From positions 315,463-379,462 of the forward strand of contig NZ_KQ948020.1 of assembly GCF_001513965.1 (NCBI RefSeq): DNA of 64,000 bases, written 5' to 3'. Positions 53,677 to 62,894 of the stretch are shown here, piece by piece (position 1 is the first letter of the stretch; every line of letters starts with the position of its first letter). The position numbers were made by a program, and so were the translations under genes. The notes beneath the pieces are model-generated. The model saw only the letters and a list, made by a program, of their open reading frames with translations, searched no databases and was not told where the DNA came from. The DNA is from Streptomyces cellostaticus (GTDB lineage: Bacteria; Actinomycetota; Actinomycetes; Streptomycetales; Streptomycetaceae).

Positions 53677-54713
53677 GCGCCGCCACGGAACGTACGGCTG
53701 ACGAAAGGATCCTGCGGACCTCACCGCTCCGGAAACTGCTCTCCCGTCCCGAGCTGGGCTCGGTGGTCGGCGCGCTCGCCGTGTTCGCCGTCTTCGCGCT
53801 CGCGGCCGACGGCTTCCTGCGCGCCGCCAGCCTCAGCACGATCCTGTACGCCTCCTCGACCATCGGCATCATGGCCGTACCCGTGGCCCTGCTGATGATC
53901 GGCGGCGAGTTCGACCTGTCGGCCGGCGTCCTGGTGACGTCCTCCGCGCTGGTCTCCTCGATGTTCAGCTACCAGATGACGGCGAACACCTGGGTCGGCG
54001 TAGGGGTGTCCCTGCTGGTCACCCTGGCGATCGGCGCCTTCAACGGCTTCGTGCTCACCCGCACCAGGCTGCCCAGCTTCATCGTCACGCTGGGCACCTT
54101 CCTGATGCTGACCGGCATGAACCTCGGCTTCACCAAGCTGATCGACGGCACGGTCTCCACCAAGACCGTCGCCGACATGGAGGGCTTCCCGAGCGCCCAC
54201 GACGTCTTCGCCTCGACCCTCACCTTCGGCGGCGTCGACTTCAAGGTCACCGTCCTGTGGTGGCTCGGCCTCGTCGCCGTTGCCTCCTGGATCCTGCTGC
54301 GCACCCGCGCCGGCAACTGGATCTTCGCGGTCGGCGGCAACCAGGACGCGGCCCGCGCGGTCGGCGTCCCGGTCACCAAGACCAAGATCGGCCTCTACAT
54401 GGGTGTTGCGTTCGGCGCCTGGATCTCCGGCCAGCACCTGCTCTTCTCCTTCGACGCCGTCCAGTCCGGCGAGGGCGTCGGCAACGAGCTGATCTACATC
54501 ATCGCGGCCGTCATCGGCGGCTGCCTGATCACCGGCGGCTACGGCAGCGCGGTCGGCTCGGCCGTCGGCGCGCTCCTGTTCGGCATGACCAGCAAGGGCA
54601 TCGTCTTCGCCGAGTGGAACCCCGACTGGTTCAAGTTCTTCCTCGGAGCGATGCTGCTCCTCGCGACCCTGCTCAACGCCTGGGTCCGCAAGCGCGCGGA
54701 GGCGACCAAGTGA
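53673..54713 (+). CDS. ABC sugar importer, permease
   Basis: 346 residues with about 9-10 TM helices, RbsC-like permease (BPD_transp_2): GIMAVPVALLMIGGEFDLSA, FIVTLGTFLMLTGMNLGFT, and NELIYIIAAVIGGCLITGGY with the conserved GG. Overlaps the binding-protein stop (ATGA) and the ATPase start (GTGA), so subunits are made together. A rather long loop (TVADMEGFPSAHDVFASTLT) lies between TM segments in the middle. Confidence 0.94.
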   Translation: MSAATERTADERILRTSPLRKLLSRPELGSVVGALAVFAVFALAADGFLRAASLSTILYASSTIGIMAVPVALLMIGGEFDLSAGVLVTSSALVSSMFSYQMTANTWVGVGVSLLVTLAIGAFNGFVLTRTRLPSFIVTLGTFLMLTGMNLGFTKLIDGTVSTKTVADMEGFPSAHDVFASTLTFGGVDFKVTVLWWLGLVAVASWILLRTRAGNWIFAVGGNQDAARAVGVPVTKTKIGLYMGVAFGAWISGQHLLFSFDAVQSGEGVGNELIYIIAAVIGGCLITGGYGSAVGSAVGALLFGMTSKGIVFAEWNPDWFKFFLGAMLLLATLLNAWVRKRAEATK

Positions 54714-55501
54714 CCGAGACCGCACAGCGAACCGCGCTGGTCGAACTGGCCGACGTCAGCAAGCACTACGGCAGCGTCCGCGCCCTGGAAGGGGTGTCTC
54801 TGGAGGTCCACGCCGGGCAGATCACCTGCGTCCTCGGCGACAACGGCGCGGGCAAGTCGACCCTGATCAAGACCATCGCCGGCCTGCACCGGCACGACGG
54901 CGGCACCCTCAGCATCGAGGGGGAGGAGACCCGCCTGTCCTCCCCGCGCGAGGCCCTGGACCGCGGCATCGCCACGGTCTACCAGGACCTCGCTGTCGTC
55001 CCCCTGATGCCGGTCTGGCGCAACTTCTTCCTCGGCTCCGAGCCCCGCAAGGGCGTGGGGCCCTTCAAGCGCCTGGACATCGGCCTCATGCGCCGCACCA
55101 CCCGCGAGGCACTGCTCCGCATGGGCATCGACCTCCGGGACGTCGACCAGCCCATCGGCACCCTCTCCGGCGGCGAACGCCAGTGCGTGGCCATCGCCAG
55201 AGCGGTCCACTTCGGCGCAAAGGTCCTGGTCCTGGACGAGCCGACGGCGGCACTGGGTGTGAAGCAGTCCGGTGTGGTGCTGAAGTATGTGGCGGCGGCA
55301 CGCGACGAGGGTTTGGGTGTCGTCTTGATCACCCACAACCCGCATCACGCGTACTTGGTGGGCGACCGCTTCGTACTCCTGCGCCGCGGCACGATGGTGG
55401 GCAATTACACACGGGACGAAATCACCCTGGACGAGCTGACCCAGCAGATGGCGGGCGGATCCGACCTGGACGCCCTACGCCATGAACTGCAGCGGAGTTA
55501 A
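54710..55501 (+). CDS. ABC sugar importer, ATPase
   Basis: 263 residues. Walker A GDNGAGKST (43-51), Q-loop VYQDLAVVP, signature LSGGERQ, Walker B VLVLDEPTAALG and H-loop LITHN. It is a single nucleotide-binding domain, whereas RbsA and XylG are double, so it should act as a homodimer. FrcA-type single-domain ATPases are known for such importers. The stop is followed at once by the dispersed repeat at 55502. Confidence 0.94.
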   Translation: MTETAQRTALVELADVSKHYGSVRALEGVSLEVHAGQITCVLGDNGAGKSTLIKTIAGLHRHDGGTLSIEGEETRLSSPREALDRGIATVYQDLAVVPLMPVWRNFFLGSEPRKGVGPFKRLDIGLMRRTTREALLRMGIDLRDVDQPIGTLSGGERQCVAIARAVHFGAKVLVLDEPTAALGVKQSGVVLKYVAAARDEGLGVVLITHNPHHAYLVGDRFVLLRRGTMVGNYTRDEITLDELTQQMAGGSDLDALRHELQRS

Positions 55502-55522
55502 GGGGCGCGGGGAACTGCGCGA
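55502..55522. repeat. Dispersed REP-like intergenic repeat, copy 2
   Basis: Same 21-base core as at 39214-39234 (GGGGCGCGGGGAACTGC and onward), one base after the ATPase stop. The following bases (GAGCAGCCGCCACGCACCC) differ partly from copy 1. Confidence 0.7.
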
Positions 55523-55617
55523 GCAGCCGCCACGCACCCGCACCCGGGGACGCTCGCGCACTCCCCTCTGCCGTCGCGTACGGCACCCCTGCCGACGGTG
55601 AGGCAGAATCGACGCCG

Positions 55618-56763
55618 ATGAGCACCTACGGCAACTTCACCGCTCCCATCGGCTCCCGCCGGGCGACAGCGCTCCGTACGGTCGGCACCAGGGAACGCCG
55701 GTCACATCTGACCGCACCCCGTGTCCCCACCGTCGGCATCGACATCGGCGGCACCAAGGTCATGGCGGGCGTGGTGGACGCCGACGGCAACATCCTGGAG
55801 AAGCTCCGCGCGGAGACCCCGGACAAGTCCAAGAGCCCCAAGGTCGTTGAGGACACCATCGTCGAACTGGTCCTGGACCTGTCCGACCGCCACGACGTGC
55901 ACGCGGTCGGCATCGGCGCCGCCGGCTGGGTCGACGCCGACCGCAACCGCGTCCTGTTCGCGCCCCACCTGTCCTGGCGCAACGAACCGCTGCGCGACCG
56001 CCTGAGCGGCCGCCTCTCCGTCCCGGTCCTCGTGGACAACGACGCCAACACCGCCGCCTGGGCGGAGTGGCGCTTCGGCGCCGGCCGCGGCGAGGACCAC
56101 CTCGTCATGATCACGCTCGGCACCGGCATCGGCGGTGCCATCCTGGAGGACGGCCAGGTCAAGCGTGGCAAGTTCGGTGTCGCGGGTGAGTTCGGCCATA
56201 TGCAGGTCGTGCCCGGCGGCCACCGCTGCCCGTGCGGCAACCGCGGCTGCTGGGAGCAGTACAGCTCCGGCAACGCGCTCGTCCGCGAGGCCAAGGAACT
56301 GGCCGTGGCCGACTCCCCGGTGGCCTACGGGATCATCGAGCACGTCAAGGGCAACGTCGACGACATCACCGGCCCGATGATCACCGAGCTGGCCCGCGAG
56401 GGCGACGCCATGTGCATCGAGCTGCTCCAGGACATCGGGCAGTGGCTCGGCGTCGGCATCGCCAACCTCGCGGCCGCCCTCGACCCGTCCTGCTTCGTCA
56501 TCGGCGGCGGGGTCTCGGCCGCCGACGACCTGCTCATCGGCCCGGCCCGGGACGCCTTCAAGCGTCACCTCACCGGCCGCGGCTACCGCCCCGAGGCCCG
56601 CATCACCCGCGCCCAGCTCGGCCCCGAGGCCGGCATGGTGGGCGCCGCCGACCTGGCCCGGCTGGTCGCCCGCCGCTTCCGGCGGGCCAAGCGGCGCCGG
56701 GTGGAGCGCTACGAGCGCTACGAGCGCTACGCCCAGGCCCGCCGCGACCGGGACACCGCATGA
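55618..56763 (+). CDS. ROK-family sugar kinase
   Basis: 381 residues. ATP-binding IDIGGTKVMAG near residue 42, catalytic DNDANTAAWAEW (the aspartate of VDNDAN), and the ROK zinc motif GHRCPCGNRGCWEQ with H202, C204, C206 and C211. No HTH, so a kinase (glucokinase-like) rather than a regulator. A 40-residue N-terminal extension and a C-terminal basic tail with ERY repeats are unusual. It is the likely first step after import by the ABC transporter upstream. A CAGAAT -10 box suggests a leaderless start. Confidence 0.9.
   Translation: MSTYGNFTAPIGSRRATALRTVGTRERRSHLTAPRVPTVGIDIGGTKVMAGVVDADGNILEKLRAETPDKSKSPKVVEDTIVELVLDLSDRHDVHAVGIGAAGWVDADRNRVLFAPHLSWRNEPLRDRLSGRLSVPVLVDNDANTAAWAEWRFGAGRGEDHLVMITLGTGIGGAILEDGQVKRGKFGVAGEFGHMQVVPGGHRCPCGNRGCWEQYSSGNALVREAKELAVADSPVAYGIIEHVKGNVDDITGPMITELAREGDAMCIELLQDIGQWLGVGIANLAAALDPSCFVIGGGVSAADDLLIGPARDAFKRHLTGRGYRPEARITRAQLGPEAGMVGAADLARLVARRFRRAKRRRVERYERYERYAQARRDRDTA
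56704..56730 (+). repeat. Triple 9-bp tandem repeat in the ROK gene
   Basis: GAGCGCTAC three times in a row (56704-56712, 56713-56721, 56722-56730), encoding ERYERYERY in the basic tail. Could vary in copy number by slippage without a frameshift. Confidence 0.85.
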
Positions 56764-57341
56764 CCGCGTCACTGCCCCACCAGGCCGCTTCCCCGGACGA
56801 GCCGCGCCGGCCGCCCGAGAACCCGCGCCACAAGGCCAAGCGCAGGGCGCTGACGCTGCTGATCATCGTGCTGCTGATCGGCGTCCCGGCGGGCTACCTG
56901 GTGATCTCCGCCAACCAGAGCCGCAACAGCGGCAAGGACAAGGAGGCGAAGTACTCGGCGACCGGCCTCACCCCGGGCTGGCCGTCGAAGGTGCAGCGCC
57001 GCCTGTACCAGGTGGCGATCCCGCACCCCGCCGACTACCTCGCCTACTACGAGACCAACAACTGGAAGACCAGCCGCCTGTACGTGCAGTTCCGCACCAA
57101 CAGCGCCGGCCTGGACAGCTTCCTGGGGGCCGTGGGCGTGCGCCGGGACGAGCTGAAGAAGGACGACATCACCATCAGCACCCGCGACCAGAAGGTCTCC
57201 GGCTGGCACTTCACCGGCCCCGGCCCCTGGTCCGGCCTCACCCACCGGCAGAAGAACCCGGCACCCACCCAGGACGTGGTCGTCAACACGTCCGACCCGA
57301 ACTTTCCGATGGTGTACGTCGTCTCCCGCACGGTCCCGTAA
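56760..57341 (+). CDS. Single-pass membrane protein of unknown function
   Basis: 193 residues. A Pro-rich cytoplasmic N-terminus, one TM helix (LTLLIIVLLIGVPAGYLVIS, 32-51) and an extracellular domain of about 140 residues (SKVQRRLYQVAIPHPADYLA, LYVQFRTNSAGLDSFLGAV, VSGWHFTGPGPWSG). The ATG overlaps the ROK kinase stop (ATGA), so it is co-translated with the kinase. No known family motif seen. It may link sugar metabolism to the envelope (inference). Confidence 0.78.
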   Translation: MTASLPHQAASPDEPRRPPENPRHKAKRRALTLLIIVLLIGVPAGYLVISANQSRNSGKDKEAKYSATGLTPGWPSKVQRRLYQVAIPHPADYLAYYETNNWKTSRLYVQFRTNSAGLDSFLGAVGVRRDELKKDDITISTRDQKVSGWHFTGPGPWSGLTHRQKNPAPTQDVVVNTSDPNFPMVYVVSRTVP

Positions 57342-57436
57342 CCAGGGCCCGTGCCATCCCCGGAGCCGGTTGTCAGACCCCGCCCGTACAGTCGAAGACG
57401 TCTGATCCGACACATGGGCGGGAGGTGGCAGGACGT

Positions 57437-60283
57437 ATGAGCGGCGGCACGGCTGCGGTGGCCGAGCGCACGGAGGGTTCCCGGGAGGCCGGGGCCTCGG
57501 TTCCGGTGCGCCTCGCGTCCGTCTACCTGCCCGCGCCCCTCCCGCGCGAGGGCCGCATCGCCTTCTGGGACCCCGACGGCGGCCCGCTGCCCGCCCACGG
57601 CGACACCGACGAGCTGACCGTCGTACGACGCCATGGCGCGAGCGTGCGCCGCCGGCAGGTGCCCGCGCTGACCCTGCCGCTCGCCGAGGCCCTGCCCCTG
57701 CTGGTCCGGGCCCGCCGGGACCCGGCCGCCCACCCGGCCACGGCCTGCTGGGGCGCCGCCGCCCTGCACGCGCTGCGGCTGGTCGCCCGCGGCCGCCTGC
57801 TGCCCGGCCTCACCCCGGGCGGCCACGACGCCTGGCGGGCCGGCCCGCTGGAATCCGACGACATCGCCCACCTGCGCGCGGTGGCCGCGGCCCTGCCCCC
57901 GGAGGGCCACGCCGTGCCGCTCCCGGACCCCGGCCCGCTGCGGCTGCCTGAACCGGAGGCGCTGGTCCGCTCCTTCCTCGACGCGGTCGCCGACACCCTG
58001 CCCCGCACCCCGGCCGCCCCCTACACCTCGGGCCGGCCCTTCGCCGCCCGCGAGCCCCAGGCCCTGCCCCACGCCCATGACTGGGCGGCCGAGGTCGCCG
58101 CCGGCATGGATGCGGGCGTGCGGATCTCGCTGCGCCTGGACCTGGCGGCGTACGACGTCTTCGACGCCGGTGCCGCCGAAGGCGCGCGCGCCGCAGGGGC
58201 GGCGATCGTCCAGGTGCACAGCCTCGCCGACCCGACCCTGGTGGCCGACGCGGCGGCCCTGTGGGCGGGGGAGGCCGAGGCGGCCTTCGGGCCACGCGCG
58301 CGCGTGGACGCCGCCCTCGCCGTCCGGCGCGCGGCCCGTGTGTGGCCGCCCCTGGACCGGCTCGCCGAGCAGGAGGTGCCCGACGTCCTCGCGCTGTCCG
58401 AGGAGGAGCTGGGCGATCTGCTCGGCGTGGCGGCGGGCCGGCTCGCCGCCGCCGGGGTGGCCGTGCACTGGCCCCGGGACCTGGCCCGCGACCTCACCGC
58501 CACCGCGGTCGTCCGGCCCGCCCCCGGCTCGGCGACCGACGGCACCGGCTTCTTCGAGAGCGAGGACCTGCTCCAGTTCCGCTGGCAGCTCGCCCTCGGC
58601 GGCGATCCGCTCAGCGAGGCCGAGATGGACGCGCTCGCCGAGGCCCACCGGTCGGTCGTACGGCTCCGGGACCACTGGGTGCTGGTCGACCCGGCCCTGG
58701 TCCGCAAGGCCCGCAAGCGCGAACTGGGCCTGCTCGACCCGGTCGACGCGCTGTCCGTCGCGCTCACCGGCACCGCCGAGGTCGACGGCGAGAGTGTCGA
58801 GGCCGTACCGGTCGGCGCGCTGGCCACTCTGCGCGACCGCCTCACGGCGGGCCTCGGCCCGGCCGAGCCGCCCGCAGGCCTCGACGCCACCCTGCGCGAC
58901 TACCAGCTGCGGGGCCTGGCCTGGCTCGACCTCATGACCTCCCTCGGCCTCGGCGGCTGCCTCGCCGACGACATGGGCCTCGGCAAGACGATCACGCTCA
59001 TCGCCCTGCACCTGAAGCGGGCCCGCACCCAGCCGACCCTCGTGGTCTGTCCCGCGTCCCTGCTGGGCAACTGGCAGCGGGAGATCACTCGGTTCGCGCC
59101 CGGCGTCCCCGTCCGCCGCTTCCACGGCCCGGACCGCACCCTGGACGGCCTCGACGGCGGCTTCGTCCTCACCACCTACGGCACGATGCGCTCCACGGCC
59201 GCGCACCTCGCCGAGCAGCCCTGGGGCATGGTCGTCGCCGACGAGGCCCAGCACGTGAAGAACCCGTACTCCGCGACCGCCAAGGCGCTGCGCACCATCC
59301 CGGCCCCCGCGCGCGTGGCCCTCACCGGCACCCCGGTGGAGAACAACCTCTCCGAGCTGTGGGCCCTGCTCGACTGGACCACCCCCGGACTGCTCGGCCC
59401 CCTCAAGTCGTTCCGCGCCCGGCACGCGCGCGCGGTGGAGAACGGCGAGGATCCGGAGGCGGTGGAGCGCCTGGCCCGCCTGGTGCGGCCGTTCCTGTTG
59501 CGCCGCAAGAAGTCCGACCCAGGCATCGTGCCCGAGCTGCCGCCCAAGACCGAGACGGACCACCCGGTGCCGCTCACCCGGGAACAGGCCGCGCTGTACG
59601 AGGCGGTGGTGCGCGAGTCCATGCTCGCCATCGAGACCGCCGAGGGAATCGCCCGCCGGGGCCTGGTCCTGAAACTGCTGGGCGCCCTGAAGCAGATCTG
59701 CGACCACCCGGCGCTGTACCTGAAGGAGGACGCGCACACCGACCGGCTCGCGGCCCGCTCCGGCAAACTCGCCCTCCTGGACGAGCTGTTGGACACCGTG
59801 CTCGCCGAGGACGGCTCGGTACTGGTCTTCACGCAGTACGTCGGCATGGCCCGCCTCCTCACCGCCCACCTGTCCGCCCGCGCGGTCCCCGTGGACCTCC
59901 TGCACGGCGGTACCCCGGTGGCCGAGCGCGAGCGCATGGTCGACCGCTTCCAGGACGGCGAGACCCCGGTCCTCGTGCTCTCCCTCAAGGCCGCCGGTAC
60001 CGGCCTGAACCTCACCCGTGCCGGCCACGTCGTCCACTTCGACCGCTGGTGGAACCCGGCCGTCGAGGAGCAGGCCACCGACCGCGCCTACCGCATCGGC
60101 CAGACCCAGCCCGTCCAGGTCCACCGCCTGGTCACCGAGGGCACGGTCGAGGACCGTATCGCCGAGATGCTGGCGGCCAAGCGCGCCCTGGCCGACGCCA
60201 TCCTCGGCTCCGGCGAGGCGGCCCTGACCGAACTGACCGACCGCGAACTGTCCGACCTCGTCTCGCTGCGGAGGCCATCGTGA
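57437..60283 (+). CDS. SNF2-family DEAD/H helicase
   Basis: 948 residues. A streptomycete-type N-terminal SNF2-linked region fills the first 480 residues. Helicase motifs: Walker A ADDMGLGKT with K517, DEAQ box with D602 (VVADEAQHVKN), TGTPVENN, VLVFTQYVGMARLL, and the final VI motif ATDRAYRIGQTQ. ATP-dependent remodelling of protein-nucleic acid complexes (RapA/Snf2-like) is expected. ATG at 57437 follows AGGA. A GTG 4 codons upstream is possible. Coupled to a SWIM-finger gene by a GTGA overlap. Confidence 0.93.
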   Translation: MSGGTAAVAERTEGSREAGASVPVRLASVYLPAPLPREGRIAFWDPDGGPLPAHGDTDELTVVRRHGASVRRRQVPALTLPLAEALPLLVRARRDPAAHPATACWGAAALHALRLVARGRLLPGLTPGGHDAWRAGPLESDDIAHLRAVAAALPPEGHAVPLPDPGPLRLPEPEALVRSFLDAVADTLPRTPAAPYTSGRPFAAREPQALPHAHDWAAEVAAGMDAGVRISLRLDLAAYDVFDAGAAEGARAAGAAIVQVHSLADPTLVADAAALWAGEAEAAFGPRARVDAALAVRRAARVWPPLDRLAEQEVPDVLALSEEELGDLLGVAAGRLAAAGVAVHWPRDLARDLTATAVVRPAPGSATDGTGFFESEDLLQFRWQLALGGDPLSEAEMDALAEAHRSVVRLRDHWVLVDPALVRKARKRELGLLDPVDALSVALTGTAEVDGESVEAVPVGALATLRDRLTAGLGPAEPPAGLDATLRDYQLRGLAWLDLMTSLGLGGCLADDMGLGKTITLIALHLKRARTQPTLVVCPASLLGNWQREITRFAPGVPVRRFHGPDRTLDGLDGGFVLTTYGTMRSTAAHLAEQPWGMVVADEAQHVKNPYSATAKALRTIPAPARVALTGTPVENNLSELWALLDWTTPGLLGPLKSFRARHARAVENGEDPEAVERLARLVRPFLLRRKKSDPGIVPELPPKTETDHPVPLTREQAALYEAVVRESMLAIETAEGIARRGLVLKLLGALKQICDHPALYLKEDAHTDRLAARSGKLALLDELLDTVLAEDGSVLVFTQYVGMARLLTAHLSARAVPVDLLHGGTPVAERERMVDRFQDGETPVLVLSLKAAGTGLNLTRAGHVVHFDRWWNPAVEEQATDRAYRIGQTQPVQVHRLVTEGTVEDRIAEMLAAKRALADAILGSGEAALTELTDRELSDLVSLRRPS

Positions 60284-62481
60284 CGACCGGCGAACAGCGG
60301 CCCGGCGACGCCGCCCGACGGGCCCTGCGGGCGGCACGACAGCGAGCGGAGGCCGAACGGGCGGAGGCGGGGCGAGCAGAGGCCGGGCGGGAGGAGACCG
60401 CGGAGGAGAGGGCGCCCGAGCGCGCGGCCGTGCGGCCCGACACCGCGGGGCCGAGGCCCGCGGACGCCGTGCGGGCCGCCCTCCGGTCGTCCGCACCGGC
60501 CGTGCCCGCCCGGCGGGGCGCGGACGGCACGACGGACGGGACCGGCGACTCCGCCGCATCCGGTGACAGGGATGCGATCGGCGCCGCGGCTAAGTCTGGT
60601 GACAGGGATGCGATCGGGGCTGCGGCGCAGTCTGGTGACGGGGTAGGGCTTGGTGTCGCGGCGCAGTCCGTTGACGGGGTAGGGCCTGGCGCCACGGCGT
60701 ACCCCGTCGACGGGGGAAGGCCCGGTGCCCCGGTGCCGTCCGATGACGCGGGTGACGGGGACGTGCCCGGGGCCGCCCGCGCCGAACGGCCTGCGGGACG
60801 TCCGGCCGATGTGGCGAGGGAAGCACTCCGGTCCGCCCGCCGGGAGGCGCAGCGTGCCGAGGCGGCGGAGACAGGATCCCGACGCGGCATGCGCACACCG
60901 GCACGACCTGCCCCCTCCGCACCCAGCACCGTGCGCCCCGGCGGGGAGTCCCGGACCGCCCGCGTCAAAGCCGCCCAGGACATGCGGCAGTTCCTGACGA
61001 ACGCCTTCCGCATGCCCGCCTGGGCCGACACGCCCGAGGAGACGGACGACACCGGCCCGGGCACCCCCGGCAGCGACACCGACCGCACCGAGCCCCGCCC
61101 TTCGACCGCCCCCGCGCCGGTGTCCGAGCAGGCACCCGTCGCCCTGCGCACCCCCCACCGACCGGCCGAGCCCCGCCCTTCCTCACCCGCACCTGCGCAG
61201 GTCCCCGCCACCATGGCCACCCCCCACCGCGACACCGAACTCCGCCGGACCTTCCCGGCGTTCCCGCCCAGGTCGGCCGCCTCGGAGGACTCCTCCTTCG
61301 CCGAGACCTGGTGGGGCAACGCCTGGGTCGACGCGCTGGAGCAGGGCGCGCTGGACGTCAAGCGGCTCGCCCGGGGCCGCGGCTACGCGGACCAGGGGCA
61401 CGTGGACGCGATCACGGTGACCCCGGGGCTGGTGCTGGCGTACGTACGGGGCAGCCGCCCGCGCCCGTACCGGGTACAGGTGCGGCTGCGCACGCTGGAG
61501 GACGAGGACTGGGAGAGGTTCCTGGACACGGCCGCCGACCGGCCCGGACACATCGCGGCGCTGCTGGACAAGGAGTTGCCCGAGTCCCTCGCCGACTGCG
61601 GTGTGCCCCTGCTGCCCGGCCCCCGCGACCTCGCCCCGCAGTGCAGCTGCCCCGACTCGGGCCACCCCTGCAAGCACGCGGCCGCCCTCTGCTACCAGAT
61701 GGCACGCCTGCTCGACGCCGACCCCTTCGTGCTGCTTCTGCTGCGCGGTCGCGGTGAGAAGGAGCTGCTCGACACGCTGTCCCGCCGCAGTGCCGCCCGT
61801 GCGGCCCGGGCCGCCCAGGAGCGGTCACCGCGGTCCCTGCCCGGCGTCCGGGCCGCCGAGGCCCTCGCTCCGCGTCAACTCGCGCCGCTGCCATCGCCGT
61901 TGCCCGTCCCGCCGCATCCCGAGCAGCCGCCGGTGTACTCGGCGGCGCCCGGCGGACCCGACCCCTTCGCGCTGGACCAGCTGGCGACCGACGCCGCCGC
62001 CCGTGCGCACGCGCTGCTCGCCACCGGCCGCGATCCGGTCGGCGCGCTGACCCTGTGGCAGGACGCGGTGCGCCTCGCCGCGGCCCGGCCCGGCTCCGGC
62101 CTGACCGCGACCACCCGCGCCCTGTACTCCACGCTCGCCACGGCCGTCGGCCGCACCCAGGCCGACCTGGCCCGCGCGGTCGCCGCCTGGCGGCAGGGCG
62201 GGCTTGCGGGACTGGCCGTCCTGGAGGAGCCGTGGGACCCGCCGGCCGGCCGCTTCGACCGGGCCCGCCCGCTGCTGCTCGGCGCCGACCTGCCGGCGTT
62301 CCGCCCCTGGCGCAACCGCCTCACCCACCCCCACGGTCACGTCCAGCTCCGCCTGGGCCGCGACGGCCTGTGGTACGCCTACGAGTCGGAGCCCGACCAC
62401 GACGACTGGTGGCCCCGCGGCACCCCCGACCTGGACCCGGTCGGCGCGCTCACGGGCCTCGGCACACCGGACGACCTCTGA
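60280..62481 (+). CDS. SWIM zinc-finger protein, partner of the SNF2 helicase
   Basis: 733 residues. The N-terminal 340 are low-complexity, Ala/Glu/Arg then Asp/Gly/Pro-rich, with five 12-residue repeats. Then FAETWWGNAWVDALEQGALD opens the ordered part, and the SWIM finger C455-x-C457-x6-C464-x-H466 (CSCPDSGHPCKH) follows near the middle. The C-terminal region ends in LWYAYESEPDHDDWWPRGT. SWIM fingers bind DNA or protein. Adjacent SNF2-SWIM pairs are common in actinobacteria. GTG start, ribosome site GGAGG within the helicase gene. Confidence 0.9.
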   Translation: MTTGEQRPGDAARRALRAARQRAEAERAEAGRAEAGREETAEERAPERAAVRPDTAGPRPADAVRAALRSSAPAVPARRGADGTTDGTGDSAASGDRDAIGAAAKSGDRDAIGAAAQSGDGVGLGVAAQSVDGVGPGATAYPVDGGRPGAPVPSDDAGDGDVPGAARAERPAGRPADVAREALRSARREAQRAEAAETGSRRGMRTPARPAPSAPSTVRPGGESRTARVKAAQDMRQFLTNAFRMPAWADTPEETDDTGPGTPGSDTDRTEPRPSTAPAPVSEQAPVALRTPHRPAEPRPSSPAPAQVPATMATPHRDTELRRTFPAFPPRSAASEDSSFAETWWGNAWVDALEQGALDVKRLARGRGYADQGHVDAITVTPGLVLAYVRGSRPRPYRVQVRLRTLEDEDWERFLDTAADRPGHIAALLDKELPESLADCGVPLLPGPRDLAPQCSCPDSGHPCKHAAALCYQMARLLDADPFVLLLLRGRGEKELLDTLSRRSAARAARAAQERSPRSLPGVRAAEALAPRQLAPLPSPLPVPPHPEQPPVYSAAPGGPDPFALDQLATDAAARAHALLATGRDPVGALTLWQDAVRLAAARPGSGLTATTRALYSTLATAVGRTQADLARAVAAWRQGGLAGLAVLEEPWDPPAGRFDRARPLLLGADLPAFRPWRNRLTHPHGHVQLRLGRDGLWYAYESEPDHDDWWPRGTPDLDPVGALTGLGTPDDL
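60559..60738 (+). repeat. 36-bp tandem repeats in the SWIM gene
   Basis: Five units of 36 bp (12 codons) starting at 60559, 60595, 60631, 60667 and 60703, encoding SGDRDAIGAAAK, SGDRDAIGAAAQ, SGDGVGLGVAAQ, SVDGVGPGATAY and PVDGGRPGAPVP. The first two are nearly identical and the rest drift, so the array grew recently at its 5' end. Confidence 0.85.
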
Positions 62482-62635
62482 TCAACGGCGCCCGCCGGCG
62501 CCCGGCCGTTGCCCCTCCGGAGGGGGGCCGGGGCACCAGGGCGACGACGGAGCCGGTGCGGCGGACGCAGGGGGAGGTTCGGCGAGCGTGCCGACCCCGT
62601 CCGTGAGAAATCGTGGGATGGGGGAGCGTGAGCGG
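62482..62635. other. Spacer after the SWIM gene with a terminator-like palindrome
   Basis: CCCCTCCGGAGGGG (62512-62525) is a perfect palindrome within a larger GC-rich pairing (TGCCCC/GGGGCA outer arms). No gene is seen. The run to the GNAT gene at 62895 contains only the fragment at 62636-62710 and about 180 bp of unassigned sequence. Confidence 0.5.
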
Positions 62636-62710
62636 GTGAGCACGACAACGACTGAACTCCTGCAGTACCGCTTCGACGGCCCGGAAGACGCCCTGGTCCT
62701 AGCTGTGTGA
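62636..62710 (+). pseudogene. Start of a 3-oxoadipate enol-lactonase-like hydrolase gene
   Basis: 24 codons (GTG start after GGGGGAGCG) reading TTTTELLQYRFDGPEDALVL then a stop. This resembles the N-terminus of PcaD-type alpha/beta hydrolases, which go on with the oxyanion-hole strand. Everything after residue 22 is lost, so this is a deletion or recombination scar. Confidence 0.5.
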
Positions 62711-62894
62711 TAGCGGGTGACACGGCGAGGCCCGCCAGAAGCCGTTCCGACGGGGACCTCCGCGCGGAGCCGTGAGGCGCCGAAGCCGCACCGAAGCGCT
62801 CCGGCGCGGCTAAGGCGTGAGATCGGTTGCGCTCGCACGAGTGGTTCCCGGGAGCGGTGCAGGAAGGCACTCCCCGGTGCGAAATACTCTCCCG

